A stretch of DNA of 64,000 bases from Mycoplasmopsis columbinasalis. GTDB taxonomy: Bacteria > Bacillota_I > Bacilli_A > Mycoplasmatales > Metamycoplasmataceae. The stretch lies in assembly GCF_900660705.1 (NCBI RefSeq), contig NZ_LR215043.1, positions 785,457-849,456 on the forward strand, in the 5' to 3' direction. A model generated the notes under the pieces. It had not been told where the DNA came from. It saw only the letters and a program-made list of their open reading frames with translations, and did not search any database. Below are positions 22,189 to 31,554 of this stretch, one piece after another; position 1 is the stretch's first letter; each line of letters starts with the position of its first letter. The translations under genes and the position numbers were made by a program.

Positions 22189-22239
22189 AAAATAAAAAAC
22201 AAAAAATTTACCTTGGAGGTATTTTTTGTTTTTTATTTT
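22189..22239. terminator. long bidirectional terminator-like hairpin
   Basis: A 19-bp perfect A/T-rich stem encloses a 13-base loop that contains a small inner stem ACCT/AGGT. A and T runs on either side allow termination on both strands. It closes the hairpin array toward the chromosome. Confidence 0.6.
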
Positions 22240-22411
22240 AATATGTATATGTATAAATATAAGTACGAAATAAATTAAGTGTTACGTGTTTCTAAAATTT
22301 GAACACTAATAAAAAAATTTTTGATTAATTTCCAAAAAAATCTATAATACTTGCAAAGTCTCTTAATTACGACGCTATCATACATTATAACTATAATTAA
22401 TAATTTAAAAA

Positions 22412-22438
22412 CTGACAATTTGCACTTTTCTTTATAAT
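22412..22438 (+). promoter_or_regulatory. promoter of the HAD gene, probably leaderless
   Basis: CTGACA at 22412-22417, a 15-base spacer and TATAAT at 22433-22438. The ATG at 22446 is seven bases after the -10 box, so transcription should start at or next to the start codon. No ribosome site is present. Confidence 0.65.
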
Positions 22439-22445
22439 TTTCACT

Positions 22446-23255
22446 ATGAAAAAGAGTTATAAAGCCGTTTTTGTTGATCTAGACGGTACATTTTTAGATA
22501 ATTACGAAAATTATGAAAATCCTGTTTCACAAGTTAATTTAGATATGGCGCGTGAATTAAACAAAAATAGTCATTTCATTATTTCGACAGGACGAACTAA
22601 TAGTGATTTTGTGATGAATTTAGCTCGTCAAACAAATTCAAAGTATGTTATTTGTCAAAATGGCGCTATTATCGTTGACCAAAATAACAATATTTTGCGT
22701 AATAACCTAATTTCTTCAGCTGATGCTAACGCCATTAAAAAATATTTAGAAGCAAAACAAATTCATTACACCATAAATGGTTTAAAGAAAATTTTTACTT
22801 GTCGTCCTGAAGCAATTAAATTAAATCGTCCTTGAGCAAAAGAATTTGTCAAATTACCCTATATTATAGGCGAATTAGAAATGCCAATTAATCGTTTGTT
22901 AGCTTTTGGTTTAGCGACAGAAACTCAAACTTGTGAGTTAGCTGCCGAAATTGAAAGTCAATTTCCTAATTTGAGGGCTTTTTTAGTTTCAAATGGACTT
23001 TCGTTAGAAATCACAAGTAAAGAATCATCAAAAGGTATTGGTAATCAATTTGTTTGTGACTTATTAGGAATTTCACCTACACAAGCACTTCATATTGGTG
23101 ATTCAGGTAATGACACTTGTGTTAAAGAACAAGGTTTTGACTTAGTTTTATTAGATAACGCTTTGGACTCAATCAAATCTTACGCTGACCACATTGGAGA
23201 ACACTTCCGCAATGGCGGTTTTGCTAAAACAATTAAAAAAATCTGCGAACTTTAG
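22446..23255 (+). CDS. HAD-family phosphatase, Cof type, 269 aa
   Basis: The product starts with the HAD motif I FVDLDGTF (nucleophile Asp11, acid Asp13), has motif II IISTGRT around residue 54, and motif IV HIGDSGND near the C-terminus. The cap sits in the middle of the chain, as in Cof-type (IIB) HAD hydrolases. These enzymes dephosphorylate sugar phosphates and other small phosphorylated metabolites in the cytosol; the substrate cannot be read from the sequence. The frame contains one TGA (22833) and stops at TAG 23253-23255. The stop codon lies in the loop of the shared terminator. The gene is expressed alone from a leaderless promoter and is the first clear chromosomal gene after the ICE. 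Confidence 0.9.
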
Positions 23256-23268
23256 TTTCGCAGATTTT
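23238..23268. terminator. bidirectional terminator between HAD and ZIP genes
   Basis: A 12-bp stem AAAATCTGCGAA/TTCGCAGATTTT. The HAD stop codon is in its loop and the stop codon of the convergent ZIP gene overlaps its right edge. Confidence 0.8.
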
Positions 23269-24322
23269 ATTTATGTGTGTGGAAGGCTAAAATAATCACA
23301 CAAACGATAATTCCAAGGAAAAAGGCAAACATTACACGTTTAAAAATTTTAGGTTCGTGGTGTGCGTGGTAGAACTCAGGTAAAAATTCAATTACACCAG
23401 TAAACACAAAGATACCACCCACACAAGCTTGTAAAAAGGCGCTTAGTTGTCAAACTTGGTTAATATATTTACCAAGATAAATACCAATATACATGAGTGG
23501 AATCAACATTAAGAGCGAAGCAATTGACCAACCGCAAGCTTTGGCACGAGTTACACCCATTTCCAACTGACGGAAATAAAAAATTAAAATTTCAGGAATT
23601 AAATGTAAGACAAAACTTATTAAAAAGGCACCACTAATGGCATTGAAACTGCCAATGCCTACTTCGAAGAAACTATTTAAACTATAGCCAATGATTAGTC
23701 CTGCTGGAATCCGGTGGGTCAGAATTAAAAGCAAGGCGACAATTTTATTTTTTTGTTGACTTTGAGTTTGTGTGGCAATAGTTACTGAGTGATCTGGTGC
23801 ATAGCTGTGACTAGTGTGGTCGTGCGCATCATTGTCGTGAAGTAAATCATGTGAATGCACAAACGCACTTGCGTGTGCATCATTGCGAATTACTTTTGAT
23901 TTAGCGATGTAGTCAACGAGTTTTTTCAAACCAAAACCAAAACCAACGCCCAAAGCAAGTCCAAAACCAACTAACAGAATGTTTCAACCATAAATTTGGT
24001 TTGTAGTATAACCTCTCGCACCTGCTTGTGTCGAGCTAATTTCGAGTGCTTCGCGAGCGAATCCAAAAAAAGCCAGTGTGATGAAAAAGCCTGTAACAAA
24101 GGCATAAAGAATCACGGTACCTTTTTTACTTAATTGCTGTTTTTTGATAAAAGTAAGAATTACAACTAGTAAAATCGGGATGCCCAGAAAGATTAAGGCG
24201 GCAATTAAGACAAAATAAAATTTGGCTAAGTTCGTTTCACTAGTTTGGTTCCAGTCAATAATTCCGTAGTTAGCGCGCGCTCCCTTTAAAGCTTCAATTA
24301 GATTAGTAAAAAATGTTCTCAT
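23267..24322 (-). CDS. ZIP-family metal transporter, 351 aa
   Basis: On the - strand the frame starts at ATG 24320-24322 and passes two TGA codons to TAA 23267-23269. The protein has about eight hydrophobic segments. A His/Asp-rich loop (HASAFVHSHDLLHDNDAHDH) precedes a helix with HRIPAG, and the next helix contains HLIPE; these are the two metal-binding helices that define ZIP transporters. ZIP proteins import zinc or other divalent metals across the cell membrane. A second His cluster (EHHHAHYFEF) lies in a later loop. It is the last gene of the - strand run that starts at 27920, with the yebC terminator in front of it, so it may also have its own promoter. Confidence 0.85.
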
Positions 24323-24358
24323 TTAAAAGCAATTTATTTCTACAATTAATTAATATAA

Positions 24359-24378
24359 AAAGCCTATAAAATAGGCTT
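24359..24378 (-). terminator. terminator after yebC
   Basis: AAGCCTAT/ATAGGCTT hairpin followed on the - strand by a T run. The yebC stop codon overlaps its edge. Confidence 0.7.
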
Positions 24379-25126
24379 ATTCGTCATCTTCTGGAAATTC
24401 GATGTTGTGAAACACTTCTTGGACGTCATCGTCATCTTCAAGTGTGTTAAGGAATTCACTAATTTTTTCTAATTTTTCCGCATCATAACTTACTGTGGTA
24501 TTTGGAAGGTAAGTTACTTCACATTGTAAGAATTCTGTTACACCAAGTACATCTTCAATGGCACTTTTGCAAAGACTAAAGTTTTCTGGCAAGGTTGTGA
24601 TTAAGTATGAACCCTCAAGGTTTTGAATATCTTCAGCACCGTTGTCAAGTGCAATCATTGTGAGTTGTTCTTCATCAATTGCGTTTTTAGCAATTTCAAG
24701 CACACCTTTGTGGTCAAATTGGAATGGTACTTGTCCTGTTTTACCAAGCGAACCATTTTGGCGGTTGAAGTACATTGTCATTTGTGAAGTGGTTCTCTTC
24801 ATATTGTCGCTTAAAGTTTTAACTAAGAATGTGCCACCGCCACTAATTGTGCCGTTGAATAAGGTTTCAGTATAACTAACACCATCTTTGCCTTCACCTT
24901 TAGCTTTTGCCAAAGCACGTTCAATATTTGCTTTTGGCATATTTTTACTTTTAGCTTTCGAAATAGCAAGCTTCAAAGCAGGGTTTAGTTCAGGGTCAGG
25001 AAGTGCGCCGTTTGCTGTTCCAGCAACATAAATTTCTTTAAATAATTTTTGAAAAATTTTTCCTCTGGCTGCGTCGTTGGCACCTTTTTTGTGTTTAATG
25101 CCAGCTCAGTGTGAGTGTCCTGCCAT
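24377..25126 (-). CDS. yebC: YebC/PmpR-family protein, 249 aa
   Basis: The - strand ATG 25124-25126 has AAAGGAG seven bases upstream. The N-terminus MAGHSHWAGIKHKKGAND (with W read from TGA) is diagnostic for the family, followed by the usual SKAKSKNMPKANIERA segment and the GTISGGGT and EDDDDVQEVFHN regions. The length of 249 aa is typical. Members act as DNA-binding regulators or, as shown more recently for some, help ribosomes translate proline-rich stretches; which applies here is not visible. It lies downstream of nadE with a 65-bp gap that contains its own TATAAT box, so it can be transcribed separately. The C-terminus is strongly acidic. Confidence 0.95.
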
Positions 25127-25177
25127 AATAAGTCTCCTTTATTTTGTGGGTTACACGCTTTTAATATTAATATAAGT

Positions 25178-25183
25178 ATTATA
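25178..25183 (-). promoter_or_regulatory. -10 box of yebC
   Basis: TATAAT on the - strand, in the gap between nadE and yebC, about 50 bases before the yebC start. No clear -35 is seen. Confidence 0.45.
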
Positions 25184-25191
25184 AGTGATAT

Positions 25192-26016
25192 CTACTCTTT
25201 TTCCGTTACACTTTTGCGACACTCGCAGACATCTGCAAATGGCAAAGGTTGATAAATTTTATCACGTTTGTGTTGCGAACTTTGGTGTAAACGTTCAATT
25301 TTTGCTTGACTAACTGGGTTACAGTGCCCAGTTGCTAAGTATTCGTCAAGGTCTGCGTAAGAAAAACCAAGTTCATTTTCATCACTTTGTCCTTCTCATA
25401 GACCAGCTGATGGCGCTTTGTGAATTACACTATCAGGTACACCTAAATGTTTAGCTAATGCTCTAACTTCGCATTTAAGTAAATGTACCAGTGGTAACAA
25501 ATCCGCGCCACCATCACCAAATTTGGTGAAATAACCAATGTGGTATTCGTCAGCATTGTCGGTGCCAAGAACTAAATAATTATGTTGTTGCGCCAATGCG
25601 TACAAGGTTGTCATTCGCAAACGAGGTTTGATGTTGCTTTGTGGTAATAAATCCAGGTTAGTAAATTGCATCAGTTGTTTTGTTAGTGTTTGAAAAGAAG
25701 CAGCTAAATCAACTGTTATTGTTTTTAAATGCAAGTGTGAAATAATTGCTTTTAAATCATGTTGTTCATGTGCCATCGAATCAATTGGCATTACTACTGC
25801 TAGATGGTTATCAGGAAATGCTTTTTGCGCAAGTGCTGCAACTAAGGTCGAATCAATGCCACCACTTAGTCCAACAATCACACCTTTTGCGTGTGCATCG
25901 CGAACTTTGGTTTGTAATCATTTAACTAAATAATTAGCATAACTTGTGACCATTTCCTTGTTACATACAAAATTCTTTGTCTCTGTGTTATAGGCGCAAA
26001 CACCATATCTTTTCAT
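25192..26016 (-). CDS. nadE: NAD synthetase, 274 aa
   Basis: The - strand ATG 26014-26016 opens MKRYGVCAYN and the frame ends at TAG 25192-25194. The ATP-pyrophosphatase loop SGGIDST is at residues 51-57, and the conserved LGTDNADEYHIGYFTKFGD segment follows. NadE makes NAD from deamido-NAD, ATP and ammonia in the cytosol. No glutaminase domain is fused, so the enzyme should use free ammonia, as is usual for the short bacterial form. An interesting detail is the Cys-rich C-terminus (CECRK). The start codon is one base after the stop of the nuclease-like gene, so the two are probably translated from one transcript. Confidence 0.92.
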
Positions 26017-26017
26017 T

Positions 26018-26965
26018 TTACTGCTCGCTTTCTTGCTCTTGATCACGTATTAAAATCATCTTAATTAATTCATCTTTTTCTGGATTTGAATCATCATATT
26101 TTAGAAGTTCATGCCGCATTTTCACAGCTTTAAGATAGTTTGATTTTGCATTTGTCTGATCAAAAATATGCTTACGCATTAATACATAAATTGGTTCCAC
26201 TGAATTAAATTTATTCCATTTTTGCTCTGATAATCGCACTAAATATTCCAAGGTTTCGCGATCAGAATCTAAATTTGGTAAAGTCAAAAAATAATCATGA
26301 TTTTGTGAGTGAAACTCTTTTAAAAAGTTACTAATATTTAATCAGTAATCATTATCTTGGAAGTATTCAAATAACTCACCGCCATAGAAAAATTTAATAT
26401 TTTTTCCTATAAATTCTGGTTGCGCTGTAGTGTTTTCAAAGAATTCTTTGTTTCTTTTAGTTTCAGAATCAACAAACCAAATTAGTAATTCCACTTTGTT
26501 ATCGTTTACAACGTCAATTTTATAGAGTTTAGATTGATAATCAAGGATATGTTTAATAAATTCATCAGCTTCAGTTTTTGACAACGAATCTCGTTTCTTA
26601 CGAATTACATAATAAATTGTTTTTCCTTGTTCATCACCAAAAGCCATATGAAAATTAAATTTAAATTCATATGCATTGTGTGTGCCATCTGGCGCAGTAT
26701 CGATAACAACTATTTGCGGGCGATTTTCTAACGCTAAAAATTTCTTTACACCAATAAAAAAATTAATTGCTAGCTCACAAAGATATTTAAAATAAACATT
26801 TTCTTGTGTACGCAAAAATGATTGTTCTAATTTGATTTTAAAATTTAGTGGAGTTAAAACATTAAAAAAACGATCCGGTGCTTCAATTAATTTTTCTAAC
26901 ATTCTAGGACCACGGTTTGTTGTTAAACGATATTTAATTTCGTTGCTAAAATCATTAAAATTCAT
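26018..26965 (-). CDS. PD-(D/E)XK nuclease-like protein, 315 aa
   Basis: ATG 26963-26965 on the - strand is chosen because AAGGA lies seven bases upstream; the frame passes a TGA at 26342-26344 and stops at TAA 26018-26020. The sequence APDGTHNAYEFKF (Pro92-Asp93, Glu100, Lys102) has the spacing of a PD-(D/E)XK nuclease active site, preceded by a hydrophobic strand (IVVID). The N-terminus (NRGPRMLEKLIEAPDRFF) resembles the start of HpyAIV-type restriction enzymes found in mycoplasmas. No methyltransferase gene is adjacent, so an active restriction enzyme would be unprotected unless a methylase lies elsewhere. The start overlaps the upstream hydrolase gene by 11 bp. The family call is by eye and tentative. 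Confidence 0.6.
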
Positions 26966-27920
26966 CAGGACTTCCTTTAACATCGTCACTATTTAAAGCT
27001 ATTTTTAATTCAACAGTATCTTGTGTTTCATTTTGTTCAATTAGTTTAATCATTTTTTCAGTAGTTTTATCAAACCTAATTACTTTTGATTCAAAGTTTT
27101 GAACGTTTTTTGCGAATTTAACTATTTTTTTACGTCAGCGCAATTTTTTTGGTTCACAAAAATTATTAATAAATGCAAAAAAGTTCTGTGCATCATCTTT
27201 AATCGGTGAATGAGTTTTACCAATTTTGGCGCAAAAAACATTCAAAGTATCCAAGTATTTGTTAAAAGCTTCAGCACCAATAATGTTATCCTTCGCACCA
27301 ACTACGCCAACTAAAAGGTGTTTGTTGACATGATAAAGTTGGTCTAGTGTTGCTAAAAATTCTGGATTAAGAACATAGTTTGATAGTAAATTGAACCAGT
27401 TACTTTCTCTTGAAAAACTTTCATTTAATCTTTTGCCTTTTTTAAATTTATTAAAAAAAGAAGTAACAGTTTTGCCAACAATTTTATGCGTTAATGTAAT
27501 TGGTTGAATTACTTTTTTTAGTAAAGAATAAGAACTAGTTTCAGTTACGAAAGGATGAATAGTTGAAAGCATAATGATTTTTTTAATGCGTGGATCGCTA
27601 GTTAAGTTTAGTGCAACTGCGCCACCCATTGAATGTGCAACAAGGATGATTTTTTTAGATTTAATCTGTTGCAAAACTTCTTTTGCGGCCTCAACTCATC
27701 ATTCGACAGTAATAGTAGTGGGGTCGACGTCTTCAAAATATTTATTACCTGGAAAATTAATTGCAACAATGTTGAATTTAGGCGAAAGCAAGGCTATAGG
27801 CAAACAAAAATCACTAGAAGAATTTAAACCATGCAAAAAGAAAAAAGTCGTATCACTTTCAGCTGATTGAAAAAAGATTGGTATTTTGTAATTTTTAGTT
27901 TGAATATAGTTGAGTTGCAT
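26955..27920 (-). CDS. alpha/beta hydrolase, 321 aa
   Basis: The - strand ATG 27918-27920 opens MQLNYIQTKN; the frame runs through consecutive TGA codons (W74-W75) and one at 27135 to TAA 26955-26957. The oxyanion segment FFFLHGLNSSS is near residues 26-36, the nucleophile elbow AHSMGG places Ser97, a likely acid is in GAKDNIIG and the His in GKTHSP. This is the order of a typical alpha/beta-hydrolase triad, as in the lipase/esterase-like hydrolases common in mycoplasmas. The substrate is unknown; lipid or ester hydrolysis is likely. A C-terminal tail of about 60 charged residues after the hydrolase fold is unusual. It is the first gene of the operon and has a nearly leaderless promoter. Confidence 0.85.
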
Positions 27921-27930
27921 AGTCTCTTAT

Positions 27931-27958
27931 ATTATAAAGTCTTTAAAGTTTGTGTTAA
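27931..27958 (-). promoter_or_regulatory. promoter of the hydrolase-nadE operon
   Basis: On the - strand TTAACA, a 16-base spacer and TATAAT (27931-27936). Ten bases separate the -10 box from the ATG, so the transcript leader is only a few bases. Confidence 0.65.
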
Positions 27959-28017
27959 AATGTATATATAGTTTTTTTACTTTTACATAAAAAAGCTTCG
28001 TAATTTAAGTTAAATAC

Positions 28018-28042
28018 AAGACCAGTTTCTTGGTCTTTTTTT
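28018..28042 (+). terminator. terminator in the leader of the YitT gene
   Basis: AAGACCA/TGGTCTT hairpin with a T run, 20 bases upstream of the start codon and directly before the ribosome site AAAGGAG. Its place in the leader suggests attenuation, or it stops read-through into the gene. Confidence 0.6.
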
Positions 28043-28061
28043 AACCCAAGAAAGGAGCTGA

Positions 28062-29468
28062 ATGATTCAAAATTTAAACAACGATGAATCTGTACCTAAA
28101 AATGTAACCACAGATTCAACTTCAAAAAACACATCTGATGCACCGCGTCGTGAATACCAAGATAATTCTTTACCAGAATATGATATTTTCGCCAAAGAAG
28201 GTGAAAATGACGTCAAAGAAATCATCAGAAAAACAAACACAAAATATCGTTACACTAAAATGTCTAATTTTGTGCTTAGGTTTTCACGTTTTTACGCTCC
28301 AATGCCTATTTCGAAAATTGTTGTGTTTACAGCCGTTTTTGCAGTAATATTCGGAATAATTGGTATTTTATTTGTGAAAAATCCTGGAATTTATAACTTT
28401 GGTGCTGCAGCAATAGGCCAAGCATTATCAAAAATTGTAAATGTGCTTCTTAGAACCAATCAAGGTGTCAATTCAACCATTTATAATATCATTGACCACT
28501 CATTATTCTGAATTCTTTATTTAATTATTAGTTTTCCAATCTTTTGATTCGGTTTTAAAAAGGTAGGTAAAAACTTCACTTGAATTACTCTGGAATTTCT
28601 TATCATCAGCAGTTTAGTGTCATTTATGCTTGGACAAATTCCTGCTTTAAACAACTTTTACTTGATGGGGAATTTTTCAACTTCTTCAATTAGTGCTGAA
28701 GGAAAAACATTAATTGCCAATCAATTATGAGCTGGTAAAGAACAAATTTGAAACTTAGTACCACTTGAATGAACTGATGGTGGCAACATAATTGCGCAAA
28801 TTATTTTTGCTATTGTTTACGGTGTGATGTTAGCATTTTTCTTCGCTGTAGTTGCAATTATGGGTGGTTCCGCTGGTGTAACAGGTATTGTTGGTGAATA
28901 TTATTCAACTGTTAAACAAAAAAGTTTCGGTACAGTCAACGCTTATATTAATTTAGTTATTATGACTATTTCTGTTTTTATCGGAACGTTCTTAGCTGGA
29001 AGCATCATTTTGCAAGATTTAGCAGGCAGAGTTAATTCAATTCAAGGTTTATCAAGTTCAGACTTAGAAACAATCAAAAAAATTACGCAATATAAATGAT
29101 TAAGTCAAATGTATTTTTCACCTAATATGATTTCAACTTTAATTTGTAATTTTGTGCTTGCAGCAGTTCTTAACAAACTTTTTCCTAAATTTAAAATTGT
29201 CCAAGTGAAAATTTACTCGCCACATATGTCAGCAATTCGTCAAGCCATCATTACTGATAAAAAAACTGTCAATAGTTTCACAATTAGTAAAGGAATTGGC
29301 GGTTATTCAGGTAACCAAATGCGTGTTTTAACTTGCATTACGCTTTATAAACAAGTCCCTCGACTTATTAAATTAATTCGTAAAGTTGATGAAAACAATG
29401 CGTTGATTACGATTAACAATATTGCTTCGGTTGATGGTAATTTATATTTACCAGAAACAAAATTCTAA
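28062..29468 (+). CDS. YitT-family membrane protein, 468 aa
   Basis: ATG 28062 has AAAGGAGCTGA upstream; the frame runs through several TGA codons to TAA 29466-29468. A polar, acidic N-terminal region of about 65 residues is followed by about five or six membrane helices (for example IVVFTAVFAVIFGIIGILF). The last 100 residues match the DUF2179 domain of YitT proteins (ISKGIGGYSG near the start, then a VDENNALITI strand and VDGNLYLP). YitT proteins are widespread Firmicute and mollicute membrane proteins whose transport substrate is not known. Mycoplasmas often carry several paralogues. The long cytosolic N-terminus is typical of the mollicute form. It is probably transcribed as a single gene with a terminator at 29579-29615. 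Confidence 0.85.
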
Positions 29469-29578
29469 TTAACTAATTCATCTATTTTAAAGCTATTAAT
29501 GTGAAATTTGCTTTGCTTTAAATAATATAAATGCTTTGATTTGAAAATAAATGATTATTATAAAATTTCTATAAAAGC

Positions 29579-29615
29579 GCGTTTCTCTGCTTAGAAAAGA
29601 GAACGCATTTTTTTT
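29579..29615 (+). terminator. hairpin with T run downstream of the YitT gene
   Basis: GCGTTTCTCT pairs with AGAGAACGC (one bulge) and is followed by ATTTTTTTT. It lies about 110 bases after the YitT stop. A TATAAAAT-like sequence just before it leaves open a very short independent transcript. Confidence 0.6.
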
Positions 29616-29881
29616 ATAAAAAAGTTTGTTTAAATCTCAAAGTTTTAAACGATTCTTTTTATTATTTCTTTTTTCAAATTTGTTCATTACCACAACTAGC
29701 AACATTAAAAAATAAAAAGTCAATTTTACTAGTTTAGCTGGAAAATTTAAATTTTCAATGCAAAAATATAATAAGTGTTATTAAAGTTTTAATCCCTAAC
29801 TATTGTTAAAAAAATTGTAATAAATTTGACTTTTACGCTTATAACATAGCTATATTGGAGACTAAGTAAAATTCGTCTTTT

Positions 29882-29887
29882 TATAAT
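29882..29887 (+). promoter_or_regulatory. -10 box of the three-gene membrane operon
   Basis: TATAAT at 29882-29887. Transcription would start near 29894, a few bases before ATG 29900, so the transcript is almost leaderless; no ribosome site is present. Confidence 0.55.
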
Positions 29888-29899
29888 ATAATGATATTT

Positions 29900-30367
29900 A
29901 TGGAACCTATTATCCAAAGTTTAAAAAATAAAATCAAACGCGATAAAAAGCGACTAAAATTTTTCGAAATTTCTGAGCGAATGATTAGTGTTTCGATAAC
30001 TTTGTTTAATTTAACGGTTATCGTTATGGCTATCTATACCTTAGCTTATATGTTTCAAATTAGAAAAGAAAACCTCAATGACAATGTTTTTTCTATTATT
30101 TTCGCACTAGTTTTTATGATGATTATTTCGTTCGTTTTAAACATTGCTTTAGAAATTTATAAACAAAATACTCGCTTTGTTGAATATAAAAAAATAAAAA
30201 ACACTTTGTATTATCTTTCTTTGAAATACAAAAGTAAATTAATTGATGAAGCAGAACTTGAAAGATGTATCGCTTTACTTTGACAACAACTAAACAAACG
30301 CAAAAAAATTGTTTTATTTAAGGTTCTCAAAGAACATTTTATTAATAAAAAGGTACATAACACATAA
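29900..30367 (+). CDS. two-helix membrane protein, DUF4231/SLATT-like, 155 aa
   Basis: ATG 29900 is preferred because ATG 29891 lies too close to the -10 box; the frame passes one TGA (30281) and stops at TAA 30365-30367. The product has a basic N-terminal helix (LKNKIKRDKKRLKFFE), two hydrophobic helices (VSITLFNLTVIVMAIYTLAY and IFALVFMMIISFVLNIAL) and a C-terminal helical tail. This arrangement, a charged helix, two close membrane helices and a cytosolic helical tail, is that of the DUF4231/SLATT proteins, some of which act as effectors in nucleotide-signalling defence systems. No nucleotide cyclase is seen nearby. The next gene overlaps by four bases. Confidence 0.65.
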
Positions 30368-30915
30368 CGAAAATTAAAACAGCTATTGAATTTTATAATT
30401 TGCGCTTGCAAAAACTTAAGACTAGTGTGATTATTTATGGTTTTAGTTATTATGGTTTAAATATCGCAACTTATGCGCTTACTCTTTTTACCGGAATTAT
30501 TGGTACTATCTTTTTAGCTGGTGCTTCATCTTATTTAAATCCTAATCCTTACAAGTCTTGACTTAATGCCAATTCGAGTTACATTATTACCATCACGATA
30601 GTTAACTCACTAACAAGCTTATGTACTGGCTTACTTTCATTTTTTGTTGTCAATCTGAAGTATCAAGAAAAAATGTTGCAACTAAGTAAAATGAAATTTG
30701 AATATATTTTTTATCTAAATAGACAAGGTTATTATTTAAATTTAACTCCAGCGATCGCAACTCACCTTTTTTATAAAAGAGTGCTTGTAATCTTAAATCT
30801 TGATCGTTACAAGAGAGATTTCTTCGAACACACTGTTCTTGATGAAAATTTCACCAGAGGTAAATATGGAAAATATATCAACACAATCAATCACAAAGTT
30901 GAAAAACACGATTAA
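30364..30915 (+). CDS. membrane protein, DUF4231-like, 183 aa, start at ATA
   Basis: The frame is closed upstream by TAA 30358, so translation must begin within a few codons after 30361. The best candidate is ATA 30364, which overlaps the previous stop as ATAA and has AAAAGG about ten bases upstream; ATA is an accepted start in genetic code 4. The product has a short basic helix (NLRLQKLK), two hydrophobic helices (around residues 20-50 and 75-100) and a polar C-terminal part, the same plan as the gene before it. The frame passes one TGA (30559) and ends at TAA 30913-30915. The downstream gene starts 50 bp before this stop. Confidence 0.6.
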
Positions 30916-31237
30916 TAAAAAATACAAGATTGGTCGCTGAGTTTTTTCGACATTGAGTATCTTAAACATAATTATGGCTGCGGTTATTATTATGTTAAAC
31001 CTTTACTCAATTAGATTTAACACTTACGCTAAAAGCACAATGTATTTATTTGTGACAATTGCCATTTTATCTTCAATCATCACTTTTTTAATCGCTCTCA
31101 AAACTTTTTTAAACTTAACGGATAAAATCAGTAAAATCAAAGGTAATATCGCTAAGACGCAAGATATTATCAAGGATCTCGAGACTAAAACTGAAGTTAC
31201 AGCCGAAGATGTTGATTTGATTAATTCAACTTTATAA
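30866..31237 (+). CDS. two-helix membrane protein, DUF4231-like, 123 aa
   Basis: ATG 30866 has AGAGG six bases upstream, inside the end of the preceding gene (50-bp overlap); the frame passes one TGA and stops at TAA 31235-31237. The protein again has a basic N-terminus (KLKNTINKKYKIGR), two hydrophobic helices (ILNIIMAAVIIMLNLYS and LFVTIAILSSIITFLIAL) and a charged C-terminal helix. With the two genes before it, it forms a tightly overlapping operon of three similar membrane proteins, which may work as one hetero-oligomer. A terminator follows. The function is unknown. Confidence 0.65.
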
Positions 31238-31259
31238 TTCATTTTCATTTTGTGCACGA

Positions 31260-31311
31260 ACAATTTTGTGTTTACATCTCTAGAAACGATGTGGTTATAA
31301 AATTGTTTTTT
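31260..31311 (+). terminator. terminator of the three-gene membrane operon
   Basis: Outer stem ACAATTTT/AAAATTGT and inner stem ACATC/GATGT, followed by a T run, 22 bases after the last stop codon. Confidence 0.65.
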
Positions 31312-31554
31312 ATTTCTTAAAACAAATGCTAATAAGCAAGTGAAAATATGTAACACTTGTCTTTTTGAATTTTTTGCATTTTTTATTTACTACTGTGTTC
31401 TACGCTTATAGGTCAATTTATATTTTCATAACCTCAAAAAACAAACTAAAATGGGTTGTTTTTTCCAGTTTTAACTTAAGCAAACGCGAGTTAGTTTTCT
31501 TCAAAACATCCCCTAAAAAACAAACTTTATTCTTAGTTTTAGGTATAAAAAATG

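Larger units (their letters stand above)
21265..22239. other. dense array of stem-loops next to the ICE end
   Basis: No gene is visible here. Long perfect or near-perfect hairpins follow one another: 21265-21294 (9-bp stem), 21437-21470 (14 bp), 21483-21502 (8 bp, one G-T), 21506-21537 (13 bp), 21539-21572 (15 bp), 21576-21616 (17 bp), 21619-21651 (14 bp), 21652-21694 (18 bp), one in each 69-bp repeat (12 bp, e.g. 21792-21825), 22070-22110 (17 bp) and 22189-22239 (19 bp). Several abut within a few bases. The open frames that cross this region on both strands are translations of the repeats. It could be a structured RNA, a protein-binding or recombination site, or an element end. Confidence 0.85.
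29469..29890 (+). other. intergenic region with one hairpin
   Basis: Very AT-rich sequence without a credible gene. The only structure seen is the GC-containing hairpin at 29579-29606, and the -10 box of the next gene at 29882-29887. Confidence 0.6.

Noticed and set aside
29469..29890. tRNA or small RNA gene in the spacer after the YitT gene
   Set aside because: No cloverleaf or conserved RNA motif could be drawn; only a terminator-like hairpin is present.
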